Shown: positions 1 to 9,042 of the stretch, piece after piece
How positions within the stretch are numbered: position 1 is the stretch's first letter
Layout of the letters: every line of letters begins with the position of its first letter
NCBI GenBank assembly: GCA_000695325.1
Contig: AVPN01000068.1
Coordinates: 26,340-56,358, forward strand
Source: Pleurobrachia bachei
Lineage: Eukaryota; Ctenophora; Tentaculata; Cydippida; Pleurobrachiidae
Length of the DNA: 30,019 nucleotides
Direction: 5' to 3'
Program-made: the position numbers and the translations under genes
Notes under the pieces: model-generated
What the model was told of the DNA's origin: nothing
What the model saw: only the letters and a program-made list of their open reading frames with translations
Databases searched by the model: none

Positions 1-28
1 AGAGAGAGAGAGAGATAGATAGAGAGAG
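1..28. repeat. (AG)n microsatellite at window edge
   Basis: A run of AG dinucleotides with two GATA interruptions opens the window and probably continues to its left. Similar GA-rich runs recur inside the vasculin introns (for example 2355-2381) and upstream of the annexin gene. Confidence 0.9.
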
Positions 29-954
29 GGCTACATGTTGTGTGAGTTGTGACAGGAAGTGACAATTAGATGTGTGATACAGTGACAGGTGTTACAACAA
101 GTAAATGCTACAGCACTACACAGGGAGTTACAAATCAGGCAACAGTATACGACAGCGTACACGACAGATCAGACGACAGTACACGTAATACGAAAGAGTA
201 CAGACATACAAGAAACAGCATGGAGGGGATAGCATATACAGATCAAGTTGCTATTTCATTTGTATTTGATCCATGATGACCGATGTTTGGTCCCATTTCC
301 AGTCGGCAAAACCAATAAAAACACATCATATAAAGTGTTGCAAATAATTTAGATTTTTTCAACCGCTCTACGCGTCAAACACCGCCAGTACAAACTACAA
401 TACAGAGCTCTACTACGCACGGTGGGAGAATCCCCTCTCTTTCCACCTATTATAGGCGAGGAAAATAGTGCAAAATTTGGGAACTAACACATCAGGAAGT
501 GTGACAAACTTTGGAGGCCTTTCCCAAAACGGCCGTTTTTTGCACTATTTTTCTGGCGTACTAGTGTTGGAGAGAAGGAGAGGAGAGAGGGGGAACACTC
601 ACACACCGTGTACACACTATTTAAACAACTGGTGCATCATAGCTGATGAGGGATAGCAGGGAGAGGGATCATATCATTCTCAACTCTACTTCTCTCATTC
701 TCTCTCTCTCTTCTTCTTCATTGTCGCTCAACTGGGGCGAAATACGTTTGGGGGGATGTGGAGTAAAAAGCCTAAAAAAATACAAATTGCTCAAGAAGAA
801 GCATTCTCTCTCAATTAGGGAAGTTAAATTGGGGGGATTGTTACAAATCAAAAAGGGGGCCAATATCCCCGTGTGGGTGATGGGGGACACACACAGGTGG
901 TAAAAATAACGCGTGATAGTTAACGCGTGACAAGTGTCCACTGCGTGACGCATA
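29..954. other. Non-coding stretch downstream of the vasculin gene
   Basis: No convincing exon is seen here. A 14 bp inverted repeat (AAAATAGTGCAAAA at 462-475, its reverse complement at 538-551) could mark a small foldback element. The segment after about 860 lies just past the vasculin stop codon and should contain its 3' untranslated region, but no clear minus-strand AATAAA is seen close to the stop. Confidence 0.5.
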
Positions 955-3900
955 TTAGTACGCCAGTTCCTCAACTTCACTCTCACTTTCGTCCTCATCC
1001 AATTCCTCTTCGTTGGGCAGGTAGCTCTTGGGAGCCCAGGGGAAGGGAGAGAGGGGATAGATACATTTGGGACTCCGTCTCTTCTCAATATCTAGACGTG
1101 CAGAGGATAGCTCTTCTTCAGTTAGGGGAGGCTCGTTAGCATCACACCATCCCATAGACTTGAGGAGCCTGGAAATGGAATGGGTTAGATTGTTGAACGG
1201 CTGGTGATGGGGGGGATTAGATGTAAGAGAACAGGGGAGTGAGAGCAAAGGGCCAGGGGGAAGATGCGACATTATCAAACACTGGGGGTGTCATGTTAGT
1301 AACATGGGGGACAATGTGTCATGTTAGTAAATAGTAACATGGGGGACAATGTGTGTCATGTTAGTGTACCTGTGCTCAGTTTCAACAGACGATGAGAGAG
1401 GAGCGTCTTGGGCTGAGGTCTCGTCTGGAAAAAGGAGAGGGTGTGTTAGTAAAACATGACACAGTTTAGATGGGGGTATAACACTCGTTTTAGGAAGGAT
1501 CAAGGATCGATTATTTAGAAAATGTGTTACCTTTCACTAGTGGTGTGTTCTCAGAATCAGAGTCTATTATTCCCTCATCAAGTCGGAGAGATTTGAAGAA
1601 GTCCACCTTGCTACTATCTGGACCTTTTCCGGGCGTTTTCAACTTTGGAGAAATAGGCTTATCTCCCTCGCCGACCTTAGGAACAGCAATACTAGTTAAA
1701 ATACATAACTTTTAGGCGGGGAATTCACATTGAATTTAAATTGGTTCAATTAAAGCACGTACATTTTTGGTTTTAGTTTGTGAAATAATGCCGGGTGTTG
1801 GCTGTTTAGCGTTTTTAACATTTCCATACAACCTAGTTCTGTTCCTGTAGATAGAGGAGGGATGTGTTAGATTACCATCTCACTTGTTCGAAATTTGAAC
1901 AAAACAACCTCTCACTATCACTTTACACCATCTAGTGTTTCACTAATTAGTAATTAACCAACTAATTACCTAGATTGGGACCACACACCGACACCAGTTG
2001 TAGAGCTATTTCCAGTTTTAGGAGGGCCAACTGGCCTTGCAGACTGTAGTGTGGGCTGCCGGGGGAACGTTAATTAGTAGTGTGGAGAGAGAAAAGCTGC
2101 TACACGCGAATGTATATACAATGTATTTGTAAGCTGAGAGAGAAATAGAAAAAGGACATGGAGTGAGAGATAGACAGAAAAATATAGTGGGAAAAAGAGA
2201 GAGATGGAGCTGAGTTGGGAGATACTTACAAATTCAGCAGTTTTGTTTTCGTAAGAGCTCGTTATATTCGTTATAATTGGGACAGCGTCATGATAGCTTC
2301 CCTTTACTGGATTGTGTCCTGAAACAGGGAAATTTAGAGAGAGATTAGATAGAAGGAAGAGAGAGAGAGAGAGAGAGAGAAATCTATGTCATGTATGTGT
2401 GTATAGCGTACGAACGAAAACAAACCGTCTCTGGAGATAGTACACAGACGGAGGGAGAGAGATAGACATGAAAAAGGAGAGAGAGATAAAGAGAGATAGA
2501 TACTGATAAACTAGAGAGAGAGAAGCTACCGAGAGAAGTGTGTTTGGCTGCGCGCACGGCTATTTCGCACTGCTCTTTGTACAGAATCGAGTTGCTAGCA
2601 ATAAGGGAAGTGTCTAACTTTATCCCGATAACCTAACTTTTCAAGGCCCCATCTACGATACAATAGGTTTGGAAACTGTGTGAACAATGTACATGGACCT
2701 GGGTTGATATGAATAGAACAATGAGCGGGGGAAAAAAAAGAAAGGGTGGGACAAAAGGAAGAAAGAAAGTAAAACACCAGCTGAACAAGACAGACGACTT
2801 CTTGGAAAAGCATATACACAGGATATACAAAGTCCAAACAGAATCTAAACAGGATATATCAAAGTCTAAACAGGGATATATATTAAGTACCTCCATTGAG
2901 TGTTGCAAAGCCGGACCTCCCGGTACTGTGGGTCTTTAGTTGCTGAAAATAAATATAATTAGTACAACATTAGCTAAAGGTTGCTAGCTATTAGCTAACA
3001 GTTACTATATTGTACTACATTGATATAGACACGCAGTATGTAGCCATGGTAACTGTATATAAAGTGAGGGGGTAACTGTATAAAGTGGTAACCATGTATA
3101 AAGTGAGGGGGACACATGAGGTTAACTAATATTGAGTAGTGAGTATCGGGAATTGTAGTCCGTAGAAATACAAATAAAACTAGAATTTAGTACGACAAGA
3201 GAGGTGTGATAGAAGTCCTTCATACAAAATACTGTTATTTGATGTTTTTGAAGAAGTGTTTCAAACCCCTTTTAATCGTGTTAAGGACTAGTCACAGTTA
3301 GTGTTAAAGTGAGAGGTGCACGAAAACGAAAGTTGGAATAATGTCTAAACCAACTGCTTGTTACATTCCTTGGTGTCCAACTAAAAGTTTGGTGAAAAGA
3401 TGATGTCTCTATGTTGTGTTTGAAATTCCTAGAATGTGAAGAACGCGCATGCACGTGCAAGCTTCAAACACAAGTTAGAAGCATGGGACCTTCACTTTCA
3501 AAAGTTTTCAAAAATTTCAAACAAAAAATTTCATTTGCTGAAAAAAACACTTGGCCGGAATCTGCCACCGTATACATACTGATAAACTAGAGAGAGAGAG
3601 AAGCTACCGAGAGAAGTGTGTTTGGCTGCGCGCACGGCTATTTCGCACTGCTCTTTGTACAGAATCGAGTTGCTAGCAATAAGGGAAGTGTCTAACTTTA
3701 TCCCGATAACCTAACTTTTCAAGGCCCCATCTACGATACAATAGGTTTGGAAACTGTGTGAACAATGTACATGGACCTGGGTTGATATGAATAGAACAAT
3801 GAGCGGGGGAAAAAAAAGAAAGGGTGGGACAAAAGGAAGAAAGAAAGTAAAACACCAGCTGAACAAGACAGACGACTTCTTGGAAAAGCATATACACAGG

Positions 3901-4517
3901 ATATACAAAGTCCAAACAGAATCTAAACAGGATATATCAAAGTCTAAACAGGGATATATATTAAGTACCTCCATTGAGTGTTGCAAAGCCGGACCTCCCG
4001 GTACTCACCCAGAAATCAACGACTTTTATTTATATTAATCATGTTGTAATCGATTCGGTTGCTAGCTAACAGTTACTATATTGTACTACATTGATATAGA
4101 CACGCAGTATGTAGCCATGGTAACTGTATATAAAGTGAGGGGGTAACTGTATAAAGTGGTAACCATGTATAAAGTGAGGGGGACACATGAGGTTAATTAA
4201 TATTGAGTAGTGAGTATCGGGAATTGTAGTCCGTAGAAATACAGACTAGAATTTAGTACAACAAGAGAGGTGTGATAGAAGTCCTTCATACAAAATACTG
4301 TTATTTGATGTTTTTGAAGAAGTGTTTCAAACCCCTTTTAATCGTGTTAAGGACTAGTCACAGTTAGTGTTAAGTGTACAACTCTGGGTCACACACAGTG
4401 ACACACTGACAAGACTGGTCAGGTACTCAAAGTACTAAAAGTACACAACACACACATATTTACCTTAGTGGGTAGAAGCCAGAGAGGAGAGAAATGATGG
4501 GCGTTTTGGACAGACAT
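955..4517 (-). CDS. GPBP1: Vasculin / GC-rich promoter-binding protein 1 homologue
   Basis: Nine minus-strand exons give a 285-residue protein in one continuous frame: 4464-4517, 2891-2925, 2530-2594, 2230-2318, 1970-2055, 1763-1844, 1531-1708, 1370-1424, 955-1168. Family landmarks seen, in order: an N-terminal HHFSPLWLLPT (vertebrate vasculin has HDFAPAWLNFPT), AEFPTL followed by GVW (DFPSL...GVW), VDFFKSL (SEFLKAL), then the C-terminal core EHRLLKSMGW and PLTEEEL, and an acidic tail ending VEELAY. Vasculin is a nuclear regulator that binds GC-rich promoters; that function is inferred from the family. The protein is shorter than the vertebrate one (about 470 residues), mostly in the poorly conserved middle. 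Exon 7 uses a weak AAAAG acceptor, so its start is uncertain. Exons 2 and 3 lie in a duplicated cassette with a second set at 3969-4003 and 3608-3672; by phase the two sets are alternatives rather than additive. Intron 8 holds a short direct repeat. Confidence 0.85.
1291..1366. repeat. Short direct repeat in vasculin intron 8
   Basis: The motif AGTAACATGGGGGACAATGT followed by GTCATGTTAGT occurs twice in a row with small spacer differences. It lies wholly in the intron between exons 8 and 9 of the vasculin gene. No function is apparent. Confidence 0.75.
2500..3306. repeat. Segmental duplication, copy 1 (vasculin exons 2 and 3)
   Basis: About 800 bp nearly identical to 3577-4372, the two separated by a 270 bp unique spacer (3307-3576). 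Each copy starts near CATACTGATAAACTAGAG or TACTGATAAACTAGAG and ends at GGACTAGTCACAGTTAGTG. On the minus strand each holds the same two exons. In this copy the first exon has a good acceptor (CCCACAG before 2925). The copies differ by a few small indels and by one 50-base block (2928-2977 here, 4006-4055 in copy 2). Confidence 0.93.
3577..4372. repeat. Segmental duplication, copy 2 (vasculin exon cassette)
   Basis: Second copy of the vasculin exon 2-3 cassette (exon sequences at 3969-4003 and 3608-3672, identical to copy 1). It lies upstream in transcription order. The normal CAG acceptor of its first exon is lost because the 50 bases in front of the exon are replaced by their unreversed complement (4006-4055), leaving only GTGAG before the exon. 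Confidence 0.93.
4006..4055. other. 50-base unreversed complement tract (exact)
   Basis: Every one of these 50 bases is the complement, in the same left-to-right order, of the base at the equivalent position 2928-2977 of the other duplicate. It starts CACCCAGAAATCAAC here against GTGGGTCTTTAGTTG there. Bases on both sides match directly. Copy 1 carries the functional-looking splice acceptor, so copy 2 is probably the altered one. Confidence 0.97.
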
Positions 4518-6047
4518 TAAAATTTGCAGAATACAAAATCTGAAAAAGAAACTTGACGTTATTTGTTGCTTATTGTTTCAACTTTCAGATATATAATTGT
4601 GGGCGGGAGATGGGAAGGTATTTTCTAAAAACATGGATATGCTTTCACATCCTCATTTTCATAAGAGGAGTGTGTAAAAAGGGAGGGAGAAAAGGAGAGA
4701 TAATTCTCAACTTACCAACAGCGTGCCGTTTGTTTTGAGAGTTGAACTGCTATTACATGGTCTGTTGTTTGTCAGAGATAAGATAAGAATCGTAAAGTAG
4801 TATCTGACGTAGGGAGGTGTTGAGCGGTGTAGCGGCTAAATCTTGAGGCCGGATTAGAAAACACTAAATGCTAAATAGGAGGTTTGGGGTTAGTAACAAT
4901 TGAAGAATAGGAACTGGTAAAAACATAACTCGAACAGGGGCTTATATTTCCTCCAAAACGCTATTGAGCTTCATTTCAGCTCAAAATCTAAAAAAGATTT
5001 GGCTGTTTCCTGCCAAACTTCAGATGTCAATGTCCGGAATAACGGGTTATCCGGTATAATTATGTTTTTACTTTATGTTACCGAGGAGCTTTACTATCTA
5101 GCTAGAAGTCTAAATAAGTGATCACTGGTCATATCTTGACACGATCCTCGCTACGCACGTGACTTTTATTGCTCTAAATTCTAATCACCATCAGAGGCAA
5201 CAAATGGACCGATAAGAGTTTGCAGCAAAAAAAACGACGAGCATGCGACACGTTTATTTTGGATAAAGATGAGGCAATTGAAGAAGTTTCTGATCAATTG
5301 ATTTGTGATTGTCTCTGTGATCCGTAAAATTGCTCTTGATATGTTCTAACCCTCGTTTACATCTGTGAGCGCATAGAAAGAGGGTTGAGCAAGGCAAATG
5401 CCTTCAGGGATTCCAGGTGGCCATCGAGAGAGGACAGGGGACACTTCACGCATGCGAGATTACTGCTTTGACTCCACTGTTGAGATGAACCAAACAACTA
5501 GAACATAAACTATAATAACTACAACAAATAACGCACAAATCCGATAAACCAAACTGAGATGTGTCATGTGAATTATGTTATTATTTAGGTCCGTACGATA
5601 CAGCTTTAGGATAACCCAATCTTCCTTATTCCTAATTGGTTAACATTGTTCCGCATACCCCGGCCCGGTTTCAGTCGACGTAACACTTCACCCAAAGACA
5701 TCACACGTACACCATCGTATGCAGTCATCGTGGCCAGAGCCCAAAGAGTTTTAGTGATCGCAATGACATTAACATTTTATACATGATTGAAAACAATAAT
5801 CCGAATTAATTTATTATACCCAATTTATGTACAGATTAGATTGATTTCTATATCAATTTTACTAATTGAACCGGTTAAAAAAATCGTATGCAGTATGCCC
5901 TTTTGAGCTCTTATCCCCCTTCCACTAGCTTGGTTGGGGCTTTTTGTCAACAAGCTAATAGTAAACCATTATAAAGTTCAAGAGTTGGATCTGGATGGGA
6001 GTCTCTTTTGGATGTGGTGCGCTCTTGATTTGGATTTTGGTATCACA
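4518..6047. other. Intergenic region upstream of the vasculin gene
   Basis: It follows the vasculin start codon (minus strand) and should include its promoter and 5' leader, but no TATA box or other motif is convincing. I see no coding exon, and open frames are short. A motif GTGGTGCGCTCTTGATTT occurs near 6014-6031 and again beside the left end of the LINE insertion. Confidence 0.5.
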
Positions 6048-6228
6048 TGATTGTGGTGCGCTCTTGATTTAAATAAATAATAAATAAATAAATATTGAAC
6101 ATTTATAAATCGCTTTTGAGCAAATAAATTGTTTATCACGATCAGCTTCAATAAGCGTCATCCCGATCAAAACTTGCTTTCTAAAGCGCATCCACTTGTG
6201 GTGTACTTTGAAAAGTCATTTGTGAAAA

Positions 6229-6278
6229 GGTTTAATAGAATGACGTGTTGTGTCATCTTACACACATTCTATTAAACC
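6229..6278. repeat. 14 bp hairpin at the 3' end of the ORF1 frame
   Basis: GGTTTAATAGAATG at 6229-6242 pairs perfectly with 6265-6278. Inner bases GTGT and ACAC can extend the stem. The right arm forms the last codons of the ORF1 frame, and the stop codon of that frame lies in the loop. It may be a structure used for recognition of the element's 3' end (inference). Confidence 0.8.
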
Positions 6279-7070
6279 CTTTCTTAGTACATATTGTTTA
6301 TCTGGATTTTCATTTCTTAATCTCTTCAAGGACTCAAGAGTTTTACGTCTCAACTCCCTCTCCTCAAATGTCCTGTCCGGACCAATGTATACGTTATGAA
6401 AATTCTCCGTCTGCTTCAGCTCCTTTGCCTTCTTCAACAACGTTAACAGATTCTCCCTCGACGACAGGGTGGCAATCATTGGCCGAGTCTTGTTCTCAGA
6501 CTTTGCTCCAACACGCTTCACATCAGTGAGTTTCATCCTTTCATTCAACTCATCCAAAATTCTTTCAACCGCTTTACAGTCCTCTTTAGCAGTGGCGGCT
6601 GTATCAGCTGAACCCTTCTCCTCCTCAAGATTGAATATCATAAGGTTACAGCTCCTGTCAACTTCCTCTGTGATCGGTGCAACCGATTTCTTGAGCACAT
6701 TCTGTAACTTAGATGGGGCAGTAGCAGAAGCATAATTAGTCGAAATGACTGTAGAGAACGATTTAATTTCCCTCTTGACGGTGTCTGTTACAGCTTTAGC
6801 AGCACTGAGGCCCTCATCCTGAAGATCAATCACTTTTTTCTGCAACTCAATAACTTGCTTCTGACACTTCAGCAACTCCTGCTCTAAACTTCTAACAACT
6901 TTCGGGTGATCACTCTCCTTTTCTTCTGCCGAGTTCGATCTGAATTGGTTAGTTCGGACTTGCGTGAAACAGTAGCCACACAACCATGTCAATCCCCGGT
7001 CAATATACACGTCGGCAGGAAATTCTGTTTTCGCTGTCTTGCATAACAAGCAGTTCACCTTCTTCGACAT
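6258..7070 (-). CDS. LINE ORF1-like nucleic-acid-binding protein
   Basis: An uninterrupted 270-residue frame. Residues about 8-34 hold a Cys4 zinc-finger-like pair (CLLC and CGYC). Residues about 50-110 are rich in Glu, Lys, Leu and Gln in a heptad-like pattern (SLEQELLKCQKQVIELQKKV), likely a coiled coil. Residues about 140-265 resemble the RRM-like and C-terminal parts of LINE ORF1 proteins (CNLMIFNLEEEKG, then VKRVGAKSENKTRP, then RRKTLESLKRLRNENP). Proteins of this kind bind the element's RNA and act as chaperones during retrotransposition. The usual downstream ORF2 is missing. The frame ends soon after RKGLIECV at a small hairpin, so the C terminus may be slightly truncated. The clade (CR1, L2 or Jockey-like) cannot be decided from ORF1 alone. 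Confidence 0.72.
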   Translation of the reverse strand: MSKKVNCLLCKTAKTEFPADVYIDRGLTWLCGYCFTQVRTNQFRSNSAEEKESDHPKVVRSLEQELLKCQKQVIELQKKVIDLQDEGLSAAKAVTDTVKREIKSFSTVISTNYASATAPSKLQNVLKKSVAPITEEVDRSCNLMIFNLEEEKGSADTAATAKEDCKAVERILDELNERMKLTDVKRVGAKSENKTRPMIATLSSRENLLTLLKKAKELKQTENFHNVYIGPDRTFEERELRRKTLESLKRLRNENPDKQYVLRKGLIECV

Positions 7071-7787
7071 CGCTCAAATTAATTTGTTTAAAGTAGTGTT
7101 GAAAAGTTTTCCTGCTCACAACATGAGAGACCCGAGACTAAGAGAATAAGAGACCGGAGAGATAGGTTCATGAGGCGTAAAAGAAGGCGTTACAAAAACA
7201 CACAATACTCCCGCTGGCCTTAGTCAAGTTACTTGGAAAAGACCTACCGCTTGACTTGACTTGATTTTTCGAAAAATTGCCGAAACTGGAATTTCGCGAA
7301 ACCCCGAGGGTGAACAGATATTGAAAATCGACCATATCGGTCAAAAACACATTTTGCACATGCAAATAAAGAATAACAGTGCCAAGAAACGAGTGTTGAG
7401 TCCGTTCGAAAAGTTAAAATTCATTTTTGAAAAAAAATACCGAAGAGAATTCGGAAATCTCGCAAAAATTGACTGCGCGCGCAGGCGAAAGAGCTGAAAT
7501 TCGGCAGCGGTTTCATCTTTTGTACAGAAAAAAACTCGCGCGTTCCATTTTGCGCGTGATTTGACATCGTAAAATATGAAATTCACCGAATTTTCATTTT
7601 AAATTTAAGCAGCTGCACACAATATAGTGCGATTTTTAAGAAAGCGAACCGCTTACGCGCAAAAACTTTCCGCGCACCATGCGCTGCGTCGTATTTGCGC
7701 GTGCAAGTTCCAGTTCCTAATGAGATAGAGACTTGAAACCAAAAGCGTTAGAAAGATAAAAATTTCTTCTTTCCGATGCACTCTGGA

Positions 7788-8195
7788 TCAAGTCTTTATC
7801 TTATCAGGAACCGGAGATATGACATTCTGTAACTTAGATGGGGCAGTAGCAGAAGCATAATTAGTCGAAATGACTGTAGAGAACGATTTAATTTCCCTCT
7901 TGACGGTGTCTGTTACAGCTTTAGCAGCACTGAGGCCCTCATCCTGAAGATCAATCACTTTTTTCTGCAACTCAATAACTTGCTTCTGACACTTCAGCAA
8001 CTCCTGCTCCAAACTTCTAACAACTTTCGGGTGATCACTCTCCTTTTCTTCTGCCGAGTTCGATCTGAATTGGTTAGTTCGGACTTGCGTGAAACAGTAG
8101 CCACACAACCATGTCAATCCCCGGTCAATATACACGTCGGCAGGAAATCCTGTTTTCGCTGTCTTGCATAACAAGCAGTTCACCTTCTTCGACAT
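7788..8195 (-). pseudogene. Truncated duplicate of the LINE ORF1-like gene
   Basis: Its first 125 or so residues match the 6258-7070 frame almost exactly (one Glu to Gly change near residue 16). Identity stops abruptly after SKLQNV, at about 7822, where unrelated sequence adds a short tail ending DKIKT. The coiled coil and zinc-finger region are kept and the RNA-binding half is lost. Just before its start codon it has 30 extra bases (8200-8229) that are absent from the other copy and that begin with GT and end with AG when read on the minus strand. Confidence 0.75.
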
Positions 8196-8302
8196 CGCTG
8201 ACAGGTGAGGTGGGGGGTTGCCGCCACCTCAAATTAATTTGTTTAAAGTAGTGTTGAAAAGTTTGAAAAATTTGGTCTCTCTTGATTGTGGTACGCTCTT
8301 GA

Positions 8303-9042
8303 CGTATGCTACACGCCCTTCTGACAAAGGAGGAGTTGAAAACGCGCGCGCTAGGGACCTGCAGCGCATGTCAAAAAATCTGGCCGAGGTGAGTTTTGGA
8401 AATTTTTTTTGGACAAAAAAACTGATCTGAGATCTTAAAATCTTGGTGCGCGGCGCTAAATGCAACGTTAAAACATTTAAAACAGCGCGTTCCTTACACT
8501 TACATCGCGATCTTTATCGCGTGTTACGTGTTTTTTTCAAACTCAAAATCAAAGTTTTCAAAATTTAAAAAGAAGTTTTCTTGAAAAGCTTGAAAAGCAA
8601 CGTTCGCCAATTGAAAAGCGCTGCCTTATCCCACAGCGTTTGCCAAATCTACTGCCGCCTCATTTTTGGGGTAGGCGCATGAAGGGAATTTACCACACTG
8701 TCCGGCCAATGCTCTGACCACAGTTCTCATGCGTGAAAGAAATGAGAATAGGGTCAGGCCATTGCTCTGAACGGTAGCACATGCCAGTTGCCACTAAGGT
8801 GGAACTATAGGGTGTTGACTGCAGCGTTGGCCATGTTTTAGCCTGCTAGCTTAGCACGCTCTGTAGGGAAACGTTAAAATTTCGGCGTTTAGCGTTTCAA
8901 TAATCAGTTATTCAGGGTAAGGGCTATGGTAAGGGTTTTGAAATAGCCAAAATAGTTGAGTTGTTTGTTGGTTAGAGCCATCTTAGTCTGATCTAACACA
9001 TTTTCTAAATTCCAAGTCTAAACTGTATGTATTCTTTGATAA
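8303..9042. other. Intergenic region upstream of IQANK1
   Basis: Contains GC-rich words such as GCGCGCGC near 8343 and CGCGATC near 8506, a dispersed hairpin repeat at 8704-8771, and the presumed IQANK1 promoter and leader just before 9043. No TATA box stands out. No exon is recognised. Confidence 0.5.
8704..8771. repeat. Dispersed hairpin repeat, copy 1
   Basis: Architecture: GGCCAATGCTCTGA, then CTGACC-ACAG-TTCTCA, a loop, TGAGAA-TAG-GGTCAG, then GGCCATTGCTCTGA. The middle forms a two-part stem, and the outer words are direct repeats. A second copy lies at 17509-17574. Confidence 0.8.

Larger units (their letters stand above)
6048..8302 (-). mobile_element. LINE-type insertion carrying two copies of an ORF1-like gene
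   Basis: The segment is bounded by near-identical 20 bp direct repeats, TGATTGTGGTGCGCTCTTGA at 6048-6067 and the same with one mismatch at 8283-8302, which look like a target-site duplication. An AAAT-rich tract lies just inside the left end (6068-6094). Inside are a complete ORF1-like frame (6258-7070) and a second, truncated copy (7788-8195), both reading leftward, separated by about 700 bp of CpG-bearing sequence of unknown origin. No reverse transcriptase or endonuclease frame is present, so the element is not autonomous as seen. A third copy of the flanking motif near 6014 weakens the duplication argument somewhat. Confidence 0.6.

Noticed and set aside
2709-2939. Lys-rich plus-strand open frame (also 3787-4038)
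   Set aside because: It lies antisense to vasculin exons and introns, repeats only because the segment is duplicated, and has no recognisable domain.
3341-3403. Small Cys-containing peptide MSKPTACYIPWCPTKS, possible THAP start
   Set aside because: Only 20 codons before a stop, with no downstream zinc ligands or W/F pattern of a THAP domain in any frame.
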